Shown here: piece after piece, positions 23,233 through 31,546 of the stretch
How the letters are laid out: each line of letters opens with the position of its first letter
How positions within the stretch are numbered: the first letter of the stretch is position 1
Source of the DNA: Oscillospiraceae bacterium
Lineage (GTDB): Bacteria; Bacillota; Clostridia; Oscillospirales; Oscillospiraceae
NCBI GenBank assembly: GCA_024691985.1
Contig: JAILNC010000020.1
Location: 1-36,816, forward strand
DNA length: 36,816 bases
Direction of reading: 5' to 3'
Position numbers and translations under genes: made by a program
Notes under the pieces: model-generated
Seen by the model: only the letters and a program-made list of their open reading frames with translations
Told to the model about the DNA's origin: nothing
Database searches by the model: none

Positions 23233-25050
23233 ATGGCAAGATACTGTCCATTCTGCGTCTCCCGCATCGAGGCGGGGAATACCTGCACCTTCTGTGACTA
23301 CGCGCAGGGGTATCGGGCGAAGCGCCACCATCTCAAGCCGGGCACGATCCTGAACAACAAATACCTTGTCGGCCGCGTTCTGGGCGAGGGCGGCTTCGGG
23401 ATCACCTATCTCGGGCGTGACCTGACCCTGGATATGAAGGTCGCTATCAAGGAGTACTTTCCGCGCGCGATGGCCAGCCGAGACAATATGCAGTCCAGCA
23501 CGGTCTCGCTGGTCGACTGGAGCTTTTCCAAGGAGTTCAAGAGCGGGAAGGAACAGTTTATCGTCGAGGCGCAGACCATCGCCAAGATGGACAAGGAGAG
23601 CGCTGTTGTGACCGTGCGCGACTTTTTCGAGCAAAACGGCAGCGCCTACATCGTCATGGAGTTCATCGAGGGAGAAGATCTGCACTGCATGGTCGAGCGG
23701 ACGAAACAACCCATCCCCGCCAGGGAGTTGCTGGATCTGCTCAAGCCAGTATTCAAAGCGCTCGGTGAGCTGCACGCCATAGGCCTGATTCATCGGGACA
23801 TCTCGCCGGACAATATCATGATCGAGAACGGGCGGGCGCGGCTGATCGACTTCGGCTGTGCGCGGGAATCCTTCGGAGAGAGCGGGAACACGGTCCTCAA
23901 GCACTGCTTCTCCCCCATCGAGCAGTACAACAACCGGGATATGGGCCCCTGGACGGATGTCTATGCCATGGCGGCGACGATCTACTACTGCATCACGGGG
24001 AAGCTGCCTCCGCGCGCGACCGAGCGCACAGACCGGGACGAGCTGAAAAAGCCGAGCGCCCTCGGCGCAAAGCTTCGGCCGAAGCAGGAGAGAGCTCTGC
24101 TCAAGGCACTGTCCGTCAAGCGGGAGGATCGCTACCAGAGCATGGAGGAGTTCGGAAAGGACCTCTTCATCAACTACGACAGGAACAAGGCCATCGCCAT
24201 CGCGGCCTGTGTGCTTGCCGTCGCCGGCGTCGCCTATGCCGTGTTCAAGCCGGAGCCGGAGGCTATAGTCGAGACGGTGGTCGAAACAGTCGTCGAAGTG
24301 CAGCAGGCCGAGACCTACAATCAGATCACGCCTGTCCTCACGGAGGAGGACGAGCTGAGCGCGACAGAGCGCGGCATGCTCGACCAGCTCAGCGCCTTTA
24401 TGGGCAGCGGACTGACGCTCACATTCGAGCGAGGAAACTATTATCAGCTTCGCGCCACGAACAAAATGGATTGCGATTTCAGCAACATCTTTTTCACCTC
24501 ACGTTTCTATAACAAAGACGGCGCGGTCGTAAGCAACAACAACACCTCCGGCGGCAGCTGGCTGAGAGGTGAAAGCTTTGTGCGCCAGGTTTACACCAGC
24601 GGTGCAAAGCCCACCCGCGGCGAGCTCTGTGCGACCTTTAAGGGCGAGGGCGACTACGATATCCGGACGGCGTTCTATCCGGTGAACCTGTCTGACGATT
24701 CCGCCGAGTTCAGCATCAAGCTGGCAGGCGATCTGCCTCGCCGAATGACCGGCAAATACGCGTCCGATCCCTTCGACATCACGTTTACCGAATTCCGTAC
24801 CGTCATCAATTCGTCCATCGGCGGGAACTACTCTGTTCAAGGCTATTTCTCCGGCACCTACAACAGCGGACGCGCGGCCTATATCAGCATCCCCTACAGG
24901 CTCGTCGCCGAAGACGGCACGATCTACAATGCAGGCAGCTCTCTCTATTTCCATGGATATAAGGCGGGGGATCGTTTCGCAAATCTGCAGGCTTATTTTA
25001 ATGAGCTGCCGGCTGGAAAGTATACGCTGGAACTGCTTGATCCGGATTGA
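23233..25050 (+). CDS. Zinc-ribbon Hanks-type Ser/Thr kinase with extracellular sensor domain
   Basis: 605 residues. A zinc ribbon with C5-x2-C8 and C18-x2-C21 opens the protein. The kinase domain has Gly loop GEGGFG (51-56), Lys73 (VAIKEY), HRDISPDNI (187-195) and DFG (206-208); like its neighbour it lacks the HRDxK Lys. A transmembrane helix at ~319-338 is followed by ~265 extracellular residues. A short acidic stalk (EAIVETVVETVVEVQQAE) leads into β-rich sequence ending YFNELPAGKYTLELLDPD. That end resembles the ends of the two secreted proteins downstream. The ribosome site is TGGAGAAAAAAG. It is probably the main sensor of the system. Confidence 0.93.
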   Translation: MARYCPFCVSRIEAGNTCTFCDYAQGYRAKRHHLKPGTILNNKYLVGRVLGEGGFGITYLGRDLTLDMKVAIKEYFPRAMASRDNMQSSTVSLVDWSFSKEFKSGKEQFIVEAQTIAKMDKESAVVTVRDFFEQNGSAYIVMEFIEGEDLHCMVERTKQPIPARELLDLLKPVFKALGELHAIGLIHRDISPDNIMIENGRARLIDFGCARESFGESGNTVLKHCFSPIEQYNNRDMGPWTDVYAMAATIYYCITGKLPPRATERTDRDELKKPSALGAKLRPKQERALLKALSVKREDRYQSMEEFGKDLFINYDRNKAIAIAACVLAVAGVAYAVFKPEPEAIVETVVETVVEVQQAETYNQITPVLTEEDELSATERGMLDQLSAFMGSGLTLTFERGNYYQLRATNKMDCDFSNIFFTSRFYNKDGAVVSNNNTSGGSWLRGESFVRQVYTSGAKPTRGELCATFKGEGDYDIRTAFYPVNLSDDSAEFSIKLAGDLPRRMTGKYASDPFDITFTEFRTVINSSIGGNYSVQGYFSGTYNSGRAAYISIPYRLVAEDGTIYNAGSSLYFHGYKAGDRFANLQAYFNELPAGKYTLELLDPD

Positions 25051-25065
25051 CGGAAGGTGACGAAC

Positions 25066-25872
25066 ATGAAAAAGAAGCTCAGACGCTGCCTGCTTACGGC
25101 CTTCTGTCTCCTGCTGTGCGTCTTCGGGAATCCCGCGTATGCAGAGAATCCGGAAAGCGGCGCCCCGCCTTCGGCCTCCGAGCCGCTGACGCTCGAAGAG
25201 CGCGCAGCACTGGAAAAGAGCCTGATGGATTCGCTGCGCGTCGTCAACAACATCTACTCCCAGAAGGCCAAGCTGGAGAACAGGACCGACTACCATCTTC
25301 GGGACGTATACTTCCTGGGGATGACAAATACCGGCTTCATTTACGAATATGAACTTCCTGCGCATACAGCGGTCTATTACAACATCAACAGCAACGTTGC
25401 GAAGATCTGCGACGGCGATGACTGCTATATTGTATATACGATCGGCGATTATACCTATACGTCGGGCAACTATCAGTTGCGTGTGGTAGAGGAATCCGAG
25501 GAGGAAGGACTGGAGCAGAAGATCCCGCCCATTCAGATCGAGACGGACGAGGGCCTCGCCCCGCTCTCGCCGGGGCAGACCGTGGAGCTGGACGGCAAGC
25601 TTGGCAAGACACTGAAGAAGAGCACGGTCTTATCCGTGAAAGCCCCCTCTCCGAACAGCATCTCAACCTATTATGATATACTGCTCAGTTACAATCTGCT
25701 GGTGAAAGGAAAGAATAAGGAGAACTGGTCTTCTCTGACCTTGAAGGTCGTCGATGAGGAGGGCTTCATCGTGGAGAACAGTCACATTTATTTTGGAGAT
25801 GACGGTGAGTACGAATGTTATCTTGCGCTTCCAACGGACCGCGGCACACTGACGCTGCGTTTTGATGAATGA
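25066..25872 (+). CDS. Secreted protein of the kinase operon (sensor-domain relative)
   Basis: 268 residues from the ATG at 25066 with GGAAGGTG upstream; a GTG at 25057 is less likely. A Sec signal peptide ends near AYA-EN. The mature protein is β-rich: LENRTDYHLRDVYFLGMTN, YTIGDYTYTSGNYQLRVV and a C-terminal half with LTLKVVDEEGFIVENSHIY and TLTLRFDE. The C-terminal pattern resembles the ends of the sensor kinase and of the next gene. It has no catalytic motif that I recognise. A ligand or co-receptor for the sensor kinase is a reasonable guess. It starts 15 nt after the kinase stop. Confidence 0.7.
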   Translation: MKKKLRRCLLTAFCLLLCVFGNPAYAENPESGAPPSASEPLTLEERAALEKSLMDSLRVVNNIYSQKAKLENRTDYHLRDVYFLGMTNTGFIYEYELPAHTAVYYNINSNVAKICDGDDCYIVYTIGDYTYTSGNYQLRVVEESEEEGLEQKIPPIQIETDEGLAPLSPGQTVELDGKLGKTLKKSTVLSVKAPSPNSISTYYDILLSYNLLVKGKNKENWSSLTLKVVDEEGFIVENSHIYFGDDGEYECYLALPTDRGTLTLRFDE

Positions 25873-25886
25873 CGGGGGGCCGGAGG

Positions 25887-26762
25887 ATGAGACGACAAAG
25901 CAAACAGCGCCTGACGGCGCTGCTGCTTGCACTGTTGCTGCCTGTGCTCGGTGCCTGCGGCGCAAAGCAGAAGACTGAAGAAATGCCAGCTGAGACGCCG
26001 GCTGTGAACAACCCGGCTCTCGAGGGCTTCAGCCGGGCCGAGGATTTCGGGCGGAATCCGCTGGCGTTCAGCAACATGCTTTTCCCGGATTCTGCGCTGA
26101 CTGCGGAACAAAAGACGCTGATCGACAGTGTGCAGCAAATCGTGGACGCGGCGGTGTTTGACTCTGAGCTGTTCATGCTCGAACTTGAGAACACGTGTCC
26201 GTTTTCCATCAACGGCGACGTTTATACGCTGTTTCTCGACAACAGCGGAACGATTCTGTCAGAGAACAGTTACGCGCTGAACTACTGGGAGCCGGGTATG
26301 CGAAGGCTGATCGAGTACAATTCCTATTACGCCGAGAATCTGGCGGCAATCGAAATCGAGATCGGCTTTTATGACGATGCACACTGGTACAGGACCTCTC
26401 TCAGAAAGCTCGAATACCAGAACGCGCCCGGAGATCCCGGGGAAATCAAGATCGTGAACCCTTATGTGCTGCCGCGCACATTTCATACAGACAGCTGGGG
26501 AAAAGCGGCATACCGGGTCGACGCGATCGACGTGTATTCAACGGGCTATTACACCTTCGTCACGATGGATATGACCATGGCTCAGGCCTCGTCCGGCCAA
26601 AATGATGAGATCCATGTCCGTCTGATCAACGAAAAAGGAATCGTGCGAGTCACCGATGAGGTGTATAATTACGGGATCAAGGCGAAGGAGAAGCTCCACC
26701 TGCTGTTCACGTTTTACGACCTTGAGCCCGGCACCTATACAGTGGATATTCTCGAGTATTGA
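25887..26762 (+). CDS. Lipoprotein of the kinase operon (sensor-domain relative)
   Basis: 291 residues from the ATG at 25887; the ATG at 25869 overlaps the previous stop (ATGA) and is equally possible. A lipoprotein signal peptide has lipobox LGAC (ALLLPVLGAC). The mature protein begins with a Pro/Glu linker, then helices (LTAEQKTLIDSVQQIVDAAV), then β-strands ending HVRLINEKGIVRVTDEV and FYDLEPGTYTVDILEY. The end matches the sensor kinase end (FNELPAGKYTLELL) in spacing and residue type. It is anchored on the outer face of the membrane, probably as a partner of the kinase. Confidence 0.72.
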   Translation: MRRQSKQRLTALLLALLLPVLGACGAKQKTEEMPAETPAVNNPALEGFSRAEDFGRNPLAFSNMLFPDSALTAEQKTLIDSVQQIVDAAVFDSELFMLELENTCPFSINGDVYTLFLDNSGTILSENSYALNYWEPGMRRLIEYNSYYAENLAAIEIEIGFYDDAHWYRTSLRKLEYQNAPGDPGEIKIVNPYVLPRTFHTDSWGKAAYRVDAIDVYSTGYYTFVTMDMTMAQASSGQNDEIHVRLINEKGIVRVTDEVYNYGIKAKEKLHLLFTFYDLEPGTYTVDILEY

Positions 26763-26809
26763 TCGGGCGAGGGAAAAGCGCTCCGCCCGACGAAGGAAGG
26801 GAACAGATC

Positions 26810-28219
26810 ATGAAAAAGACGCTTGCCCTGCTGCTGTGTGCAGCCATGCTCCTGGCGCTCTGCGCCTGCGGACAGAGCGCCGCGCCCGCGGCTGCCGCCC
26901 CGGAAGCGACACCGGAGCCTACGCCCGAGCCGCCCTCTATCGATGAGCTGATCGAGCAGGGACGCGCTTACTACTACGGACTGGACGGACAGAACGAGGA
27001 TCCGGACAAGGCCACAGAGCTCTTTCAACAGGCAGCCGAACGCGGGAGCGGGCTGGCTTACTGGTATCTCGGCAATCTGTATACGAATGCTGAGGACGAG
27101 GGAGAAGAGGACGCAGAAAACACGCTTGACGCCGATGCTCCGGCGGCTCAGCTCAGCCCGGCGCAAATCAAGGCGCTGGAGAAGGCGTTGGAGGCCTACC
27201 GTAAGGCCTCCGCACACGGCTGCCCGCTCGGCCTGCTGGGCGAGGGGAAGGCCTGTGAATATGGGGTTGCCGAGGGCGGCGTCGACCGGGCGCGGGAGCT
27301 GTATGAGCAGGCCCTGGCCGAGGGCTGCGCAGAGGCAAACTATGAGCTCGGCAGGCTGGCCGTCAATTATGAAAAGGACGGGGCGAAGGGACAGGAGTAT
27401 CTGAACGCCGCGCTGGAGAGCGAGGAACTCTTCTATCTGCGCCGGAGCTGCGCCGGTCTGGGCTATCTGTACCTGAGCGGCGAGAGCGGCGCCCAAAAGG
27501 ACCCCGACAGAACGGTGGAGCTGTATGAGCGGGCAGCCGGACTCGGCGACGCTGGGTGCTGGTACAGGCTCGGACGCATGTTCCTTGACGGAGACGGCGT
27601 CACAGCCGACAACGCAAGGGCGAAGGAATACTTTGAAAAGGGCGTTGAGGCAGGAGAGGCCGAGTGTATGGTCTATCTCGGCAACATGTACTGGAATGGC
27701 AAGGGCGTCGAGGAGGACCACCTGACGGCGAGCGACTACTACGAGATGGGCGCGGAAGCCGGCTCGCTTACCGGAATGTGCCAGCTCGGCAGCATGTACT
27801 ATTATGGGCAGGTGTACGGACGCAATGTGATCACCGCTACAGAATGGTACGGTGAAGCCGCGGAGAAGGGCGCACCGATCGGATGGTTTGCTCAGCAGGG
27901 CAACAAGTCCCGCAATATGGCCGCCGCATACACAGCCGGAACTATGCTGGCAAAAGGCGTCGGCGTGGATAAGAGCGTCGAAGATGCGCTTGACTGGTTC
28001 AATTACATCATAGACAACTGGGAGATTATACAGGTCGTCGGTTTCGCCGAGATGACCGCGGCTGACAGCGAGCTGTATAATATGTGCTATGACCGGGTCT
28101 ACGAGATGTACGAGGCGGGCGACGCCAGCCTTCCGCTCATCAAGAGCAAGCTCTCGAAATACAGTTACAGCACCATGATTCAATATTGGACCGACAAGGG
28201 CTACACATTTGAAGAGTAA
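26810..28219 (+). CDS. Sel1-repeat (TPR-like) lipoprotein
   Basis: 469 residues from the ATG at 26810 with AAGGAAGGG upstream. Lipobox LCAC follows a signal peptide (LLLCAAMLLALCAC), then an Ala/Pro/Glu-Thr linker. The rest is a solenoid of about eight Sel1-like repeats, such as ATELFQQAAERGSGLAYWYL, AKEYFEKGVEAGEAECMVYL and YYEMGAEAGSLTGMCQL. Sel1 proteins usually scaffold protein complexes; here the scaffold is on the outside. It is the last gene of the kinase operon and is followed by a terminator. Confidence 0.9.
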   Translation: MKKTLALLLCAAMLLALCACGQSAAPAAAAPEATPEPTPEPPSIDELIEQGRAYYYGLDGQNEDPDKATELFQQAAERGSGLAYWYLGNLYTNAEDEGEEDAENTLDADAPAAQLSPAQIKALEKALEAYRKASAHGCPLGLLGEGKACEYGVAEGGVDRARELYEQALAEGCAEANYELGRLAVNYEKDGAKGQEYLNAALESEELFYLRRSCAGLGYLYLSGESGAQKDPDRTVELYERAAGLGDAGCWYRLGRMFLDGDGVTADNARAKEYFEKGVEAGEAECMVYLGNMYWNGKGVEEDHLTASDYYEMGAEAGSLTGMCQLGSMYYYGQVYGRNVITATEWYGEAAEKGAPIGWFAQQGNKSRNMAAAYTAGTMLAKGVGVDKSVEDALDWFNYIIDNWEIIQVVGFAEMTAADSELYNMCYDRVYEMYEAGDASLPLIKSKLSKYSYSTMIQYWTDKGYTFEE

Positions 28220-28253
28220 AAAACCCATGTGCCGCGGACACGCTGCAAACAGG

Positions 28254-28292
28254 GAAAGCCCCCTCCCGCATGCTGCGCGGGAGGGGGCTTTC
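28254..28292. terminator. Terminator at the end of the FHA/kinase operon
   Basis: A perfect 16-bp stem (28254-28269 with 28277-28292) has a 7-nt loop. It lies between the operon end (28219) and the convergent gene ending at 28311. The T run on the plus side is short. Confidence 0.8.
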
Positions 28293-28310
28293 TGCCTTCG
28301 TAAGGGAGGA

Positions 28311-29708
28311 TCAGTAGGTCGCGGTCACGAGATAACCGTAACGGGAATCCGGGGCCTCGACCACGGTGATGCGCAGCGTGGTGGCGGGCGCGGAATAGAC
28401 CCAGTACTCGGCCTGCTCGTAGATATCCGACCGGATCACGACGTCATAGCTGCCGTCGGGGTTGGCGTATGCGCCCAGCAGCTCGACGTTGCTGACAGCG
28501 GTGTAGTAGGTGTTTACCCACGCCCGGTCCTGAATGGCCAGATCCATCCGCTCGAGCAGCTCGCTGCCCGGCGCGACGTACTCGAGCAGCACGGGATAGT
28601 GGAAATCGGTATGGGAATCCTTCGTGCCGAAATAGCTGTAGTAAGGCCCCAGAAAGCCGCTGACAAAGTCGAACAGGCGGCTGCTTGTCTCCGCGTCGCA
28701 CGCGTAGGCGTACTCCTTGATCTCGCCGAGCGCGTTCTCGGGCAGGACGACATGGTCCGCGACGTCCGCGGGCTTCGCGTAATCCGCCGGGAGGGCACTG
28801 ACGAGCCAGGCGTCCGGCAGATACCGGGTGCCGCCCGCCTGGTTGGCAGAGCGGTTTTTGAGCTCCCCTTCGTAATAGATACAGGAGGAGTTGCCGCCGT
28901 CCATGTTGGCGGCGTTGATGCAGCCGAACTTGTCGGCCATGATGTCGATGCAGTCGGCAAAGGTCACGCCGATGCTGTAGCCCTGGCGGCCGTCGATGAC
29001 GACCATGACGACGGCGCCGTCCTCCCGCTGTCCGATCGCGGTCCTCGCGCCGATGCCGGTCTCCATCGTGGAGGGATCGAGCTTCTGCCCCTCCCAGACG
29101 AGCGTCGGGCCGAAGCAGACCGCGTCGCGGAGGCCGAGATCCTCGCATTCCTCATAGTCGTGATAGCCGACCCACATGCGGTCGTCCGTATCCAGCCCGG
29201 CGATCGGGCCGTATTCCAGGGTGCTGAAGGTGACGCCCTGGCTGTAGGTGATGCCGCTGGGAGGCCAGCCGTTTCCGCCGCCGCCCTCGTCGAGGAAGCC
29301 GCCGGCGTTGATCCCGGCGACCGCGCCGTACTGCGCGCACATATCGTCGAGCGTGACGCCGAAGCCGCCCCAGTCGCTGGGCTCGGGCAGAGCGGTGCCC
29401 ACAAAGACGCGGCTCGGATCGAGGACGATCAGGGCGCGGACCGTCGAGCCCTTGTAGTTGAAGGTGTAGTAAATGATGCCGTCGCCGTCGTCGTCGCGGA
29501 GCAGCTCGCCGTCAATGGGCTCGGGCGTCGGCTCGGGCGTCGGCTCCGGCGTGGGCTCGGGAGTCGGCTCGGGAGTCGGAGCGGGGGTCGGCGCGGGCGC
29601 GGAGGTCGGCGCGGCTGATACGTTCCTTCTGCCGCAGGCGCTCAGCCCGAGCGCCATCGCGATGGCCAGCAGCAGGGCCAATACGCCGAGCAGTTTTCTG
29701 TTTCTCAT
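28311..29708 (-). CDS. Phosphodiester glycosidase (NAGPA/DUF2233) lipoprotein
   Basis: 465 residues from the ATG at 29708 with AAGGAA upstream. Lipobox LSAC ends the signal peptide (LLAIAMALGLSAC). A Pro/Ala/Glu-Thr repeat linker follows. The catalytic domain has INAGGFLDEGGGGNGWPPSG, GPTLVWEGQKL, RTAIGQREDGAVVMVVIDGR, NAANMDGGNSSCIYY and NRSANQAGGTRYLPDAWLV; the GGNSS loop and the NR pattern are typical of the family. These proteins hydrolyse sugar-phosphodiester bonds, for example in wall polymers. A ~150-residue C-terminal domain is extra. Confidence 0.9.
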   Translation of the reverse strand: MRNRKLLGVLALLLAIAMALGLSACGRRNVSAAPTSAPAPTPAPTPEPTPEPTPEPTPEPTPEPIDGELLRDDDGDGIIYYTFNYKGSTVRALIVLDPSRVFVGTALPEPSDWGGFGVTLDDMCAQYGAVAGINAGGFLDEGGGGNGWPPSGITYSQGVTFSTLEYGPIAGLDTDDRMWVGYHDYEECEDLGLRDAVCFGPTLVWEGQKLDPSTMETGIGARTAIGQREDGAVVMVVIDGRQGYSIGVTFADCIDIMADKFGCINAANMDGGNSSCIYYEGELKNRSANQAGGTRYLPDAWLVSALPADYAKPADVADHVVLPENALGEIKEYAYACDAETSSRLFDFVSGFLGPYYSYFGTKDSHTDFHYPVLLEYVAPGSELLERMDLAIQDRAWVNTYYTAVSNVELLGAYANPDGSYDVVIRSDIYEQAEYWVYSAPATTLRITVVEAPDSRYGYLVTATY

Positions 29709-29820
29709 ATCGTCATTCCTTCTTTTTGCGTTTTCAAACAACAGGAAATGTACTATACTGCAGGGCAGAAGTCAAGAAACAGATTATGAACAACGCTGCC
29801 GAAGCTGTGCAAATTGACAG

Positions 29821-29849
29821 TTGACAGGGGGCCGTTTTTGTCGTAAACT
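29821..29849 (+). promoter_or_regulatory. Promoter of the asnB-pur operon
   Basis: TTGACA (29821-29826), 17 nt, TAAACT (29844-29849). A second TTGACA lies at 29814-29819. Transcription would begin near 29856. Confidence 0.7.
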
Positions 29850-29859
29850 ACCAACGTTG

Positions 29860-29915
29860 AGAGACAGCGACGTCTCGCAGATTCATTCTGCGCCGCCGCT
29901 GTCTCTTTCTTTTTT
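29860..29915 (+). terminator. Terminator in the asnB leader (putative attenuator)
   Basis: AGAGACAGCG (29860-29869) pairs with CGCTGTCTCT (29897-29906), followed by TTCTTTTTT, only 21 nt before the asnB ATG and just after the predicted start of transcription. GAGAC (29861-29865) can instead pair with GTCTC (29872-29876), giving a mutually exclusive fold. No plus-strand gene lies upstream for it to terminate. An attenuator fits best; its signal is unknown. Confidence 0.65.
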
Positions 29916-29936
29916 CAACAGAAGGGGAGGATCAGC

Positions 29937-31517
29937 ATGTGCTCCATCATGGGCTTCACCTCGGGCGCGCTGTCGCCGGAGGACTTTCTGCCGTTTTTCG
30001 AACGTACGAAATCCCGCGGGCCGGACATGTCCCGCATAGAGCGGGCCGGGAACGGATATCTCTGCTTCCACCGCCTCGCGATCATGGGCCTGCACGAGGA
30101 GGGGATGCAGCCCTTCCATATGAAAGGGGACATGTGCGTCTGTAACGGGGAGCTGTATCTGTTCCGCCCCCTGAAAAAGGAGCTGGAGGACGAGGGCTAC
30201 GTCTTCCAGAGCGGCTCCGACTGCGAGATCATCCTGCCGCTCTACCACCGCTACGGCACGGACATGTTCAAAAAGCTCGACGCCGAATTCGCCATGATCA
30301 TCTACGACGAATCTGACGGCTTCATCGCCGCGCGCGACCCCATCGGCATCCGTCCCCTGTTCTACGGGACGCTGCCGGACGGCGGCACGGTCTTTGCAAG
30401 CGAGGCCAAGAACCTCGTCGGCCTGTGCGAGAAGGTCATGCCCTTCCCGCCGGGACACTACTGGAAGGACGGCGTCTTCACCCGCTACGCCGACGTGACG
30501 ACGGTGGACAGCTGCCTTGACGGCGATCTGGACGAGATCTGCGCCGGCATCCGCGAGCGGCTGATCCTCGGCGTCGACAAGCGCCTGGACGCGGACGCGC
30601 CGCTGGGCTTCCTGCTCTCGGGCGGGCTGGATTCGAGTCTCGTCTGCGCCATCTCCGCCCGCATCCTCGGCAAGCACGTGCGCACCTTCGCCATCGGCAT
30701 GGACGTCGACGCCATCGACCTCAAGTACGCGCGCTGCGCCGCGGACTACATCGGTGCGGAGCACGCCGAGGTCTACATGACCCGGCAGGAGGTGCTCGAT
30801 TCCCTCGAGGAGGTCATCGCCGCCCTCGGCACCTGGGACATCACCACAATCCGCGCCAGCATGGGCATGTACCTCTGCTGCAAGGCCATCCACGAGCGCA
30901 CGGACATCCGCGTCCTGCTCACCGGCGAGATCAGCGACGAACTCTTCGGCTACAAGTACACGGACTTCGCCCCCTCGCCGGAGGCCTTCCAGACGGAGGC
31001 CAAAAAGCGCATCGACGAGCTGTACATGTACGATGTACTGCGGGCCGACCGCTGCATCTCCGTCAACTCCATCGAGGCCCGCGTGCCCTTCGGCGATCTG
31101 GAATTCGTCAAATATGTCATGTCCATCGACCCAAGGCTCAAGATGAACACCTACAACATGGGCAAGTACCTGCTGCGGCACGCCTTCGAGAAGGACCGTC
31201 TGCTGCCGGACGAGATCCTGTGGCGGCAGAAGGCGGCCTTCTCCGACGCGGTCGGCCACTCCATGGTGGACGATCTCAAGGCGTACGCCGAGAGCCTGTA
31301 CACAGACGAAGAGTTTGAGCGCAAGCGGAAAACCTACGCCTACAGACCGCCCTTTACGAAGGAGAGCCTGCTGTACCGGGAGATCTTCGAGAAGTACTAC
31401 CCCGGCCAGGCGGAGATGATCGCGGACTTCTGGATGCCCAACAGGAGCTGGAAGGGCTGCGACGTGAACGACCCCTCCGCCCGCGTGCTCTCCAACTACG
31501 GGGCCAGCGGCAAGTGA
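29937..31517 (+). CDS. asnB: Asparagine synthase (glutamine-hydrolysing)
   Basis: 526 residues. The N-terminal nucleophile Cys2 (MCSIMGF) starts the class II glutaminase domain (1-~200: HRLAIMGLHEEGMQPF, CNGELYLF). The synthetase domain follows, with PP-loop SGGLDSS (~225-231), TGEISDELFGY and EARVPFGD. All expected catalytic parts are present, and it makes asparagine from aspartate, glutamine and ATP. The ribosome site is GGGGAGG. It leads an operon with purine and NAD genes, which share amide-nitrogen chemistry. Codons are strongly GC-ending (25 of the first 30). Confidence 0.95.
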   Translation: MCSIMGFTSGALSPEDFLPFFERTKSRGPDMSRIERAGNGYLCFHRLAIMGLHEEGMQPFHMKGDMCVCNGELYLFRPLKKELEDEGYVFQSGSDCEIILPLYHRYGTDMFKKLDAEFAMIIYDESDGFIAARDPIGIRPLFYGTLPDGGTVFASEAKNLVGLCEKVMPFPPGHYWKDGVFTRYADVTTVDSCLDGDLDEICAGIRERLILGVDKRLDADAPLGFLLSGGLDSSLVCAISARILGKHVRTFAIGMDVDAIDLKYARCAADYIGAEHAEVYMTRQEVLDSLEEVIAALGTWDITTIRASMGMYLCCKAIHERTDIRVLLTGEISDELFGYKYTDFAPSPEAFQTEAKKRIDELYMYDVLRADRCISVNSIEARVPFGDLEFVKYVMSIDPRLKMNTYNMGKYLLRHAFEKDRLLPDEILWRQKAAFSDAVGHSMVDDLKAYAESLYTDEEFERKRKTYAYRPPFTKESLLYREIFEKYYPGQAEMIADFWMPNRSWKGCDVNDPSARVLSNYGASGK

Positions 31518-31546
31518 GGACGCTGCAGGGGGAAAGGAGTTCAAGC

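Noticed and set aside
21976-23904. A 642-codon minus-strand open frame across the two kinase genes
   Set aside because: It is antisense to clear kinase motifs, has no ribosome site or recognisable domain, and crosses gene boundaries.
15149-28292. Type VI secretion or anti-phage kinase system
   Set aside because: FHA, kinase and PP2C also occur in T6SS control, but no Tss structural gene is present. Phage-defence kinases come with few partners and no exporter or secreted proteins, and no nuclease or toxin is seen.
29821-29936. T-box or purine riboswitch upstream of asnB
   Set aside because: The leader is only about 80 nt and lacks the T-box core sequence and the purine-aptamer three-way junction; only a simple terminator with an alternative pairing is visible.
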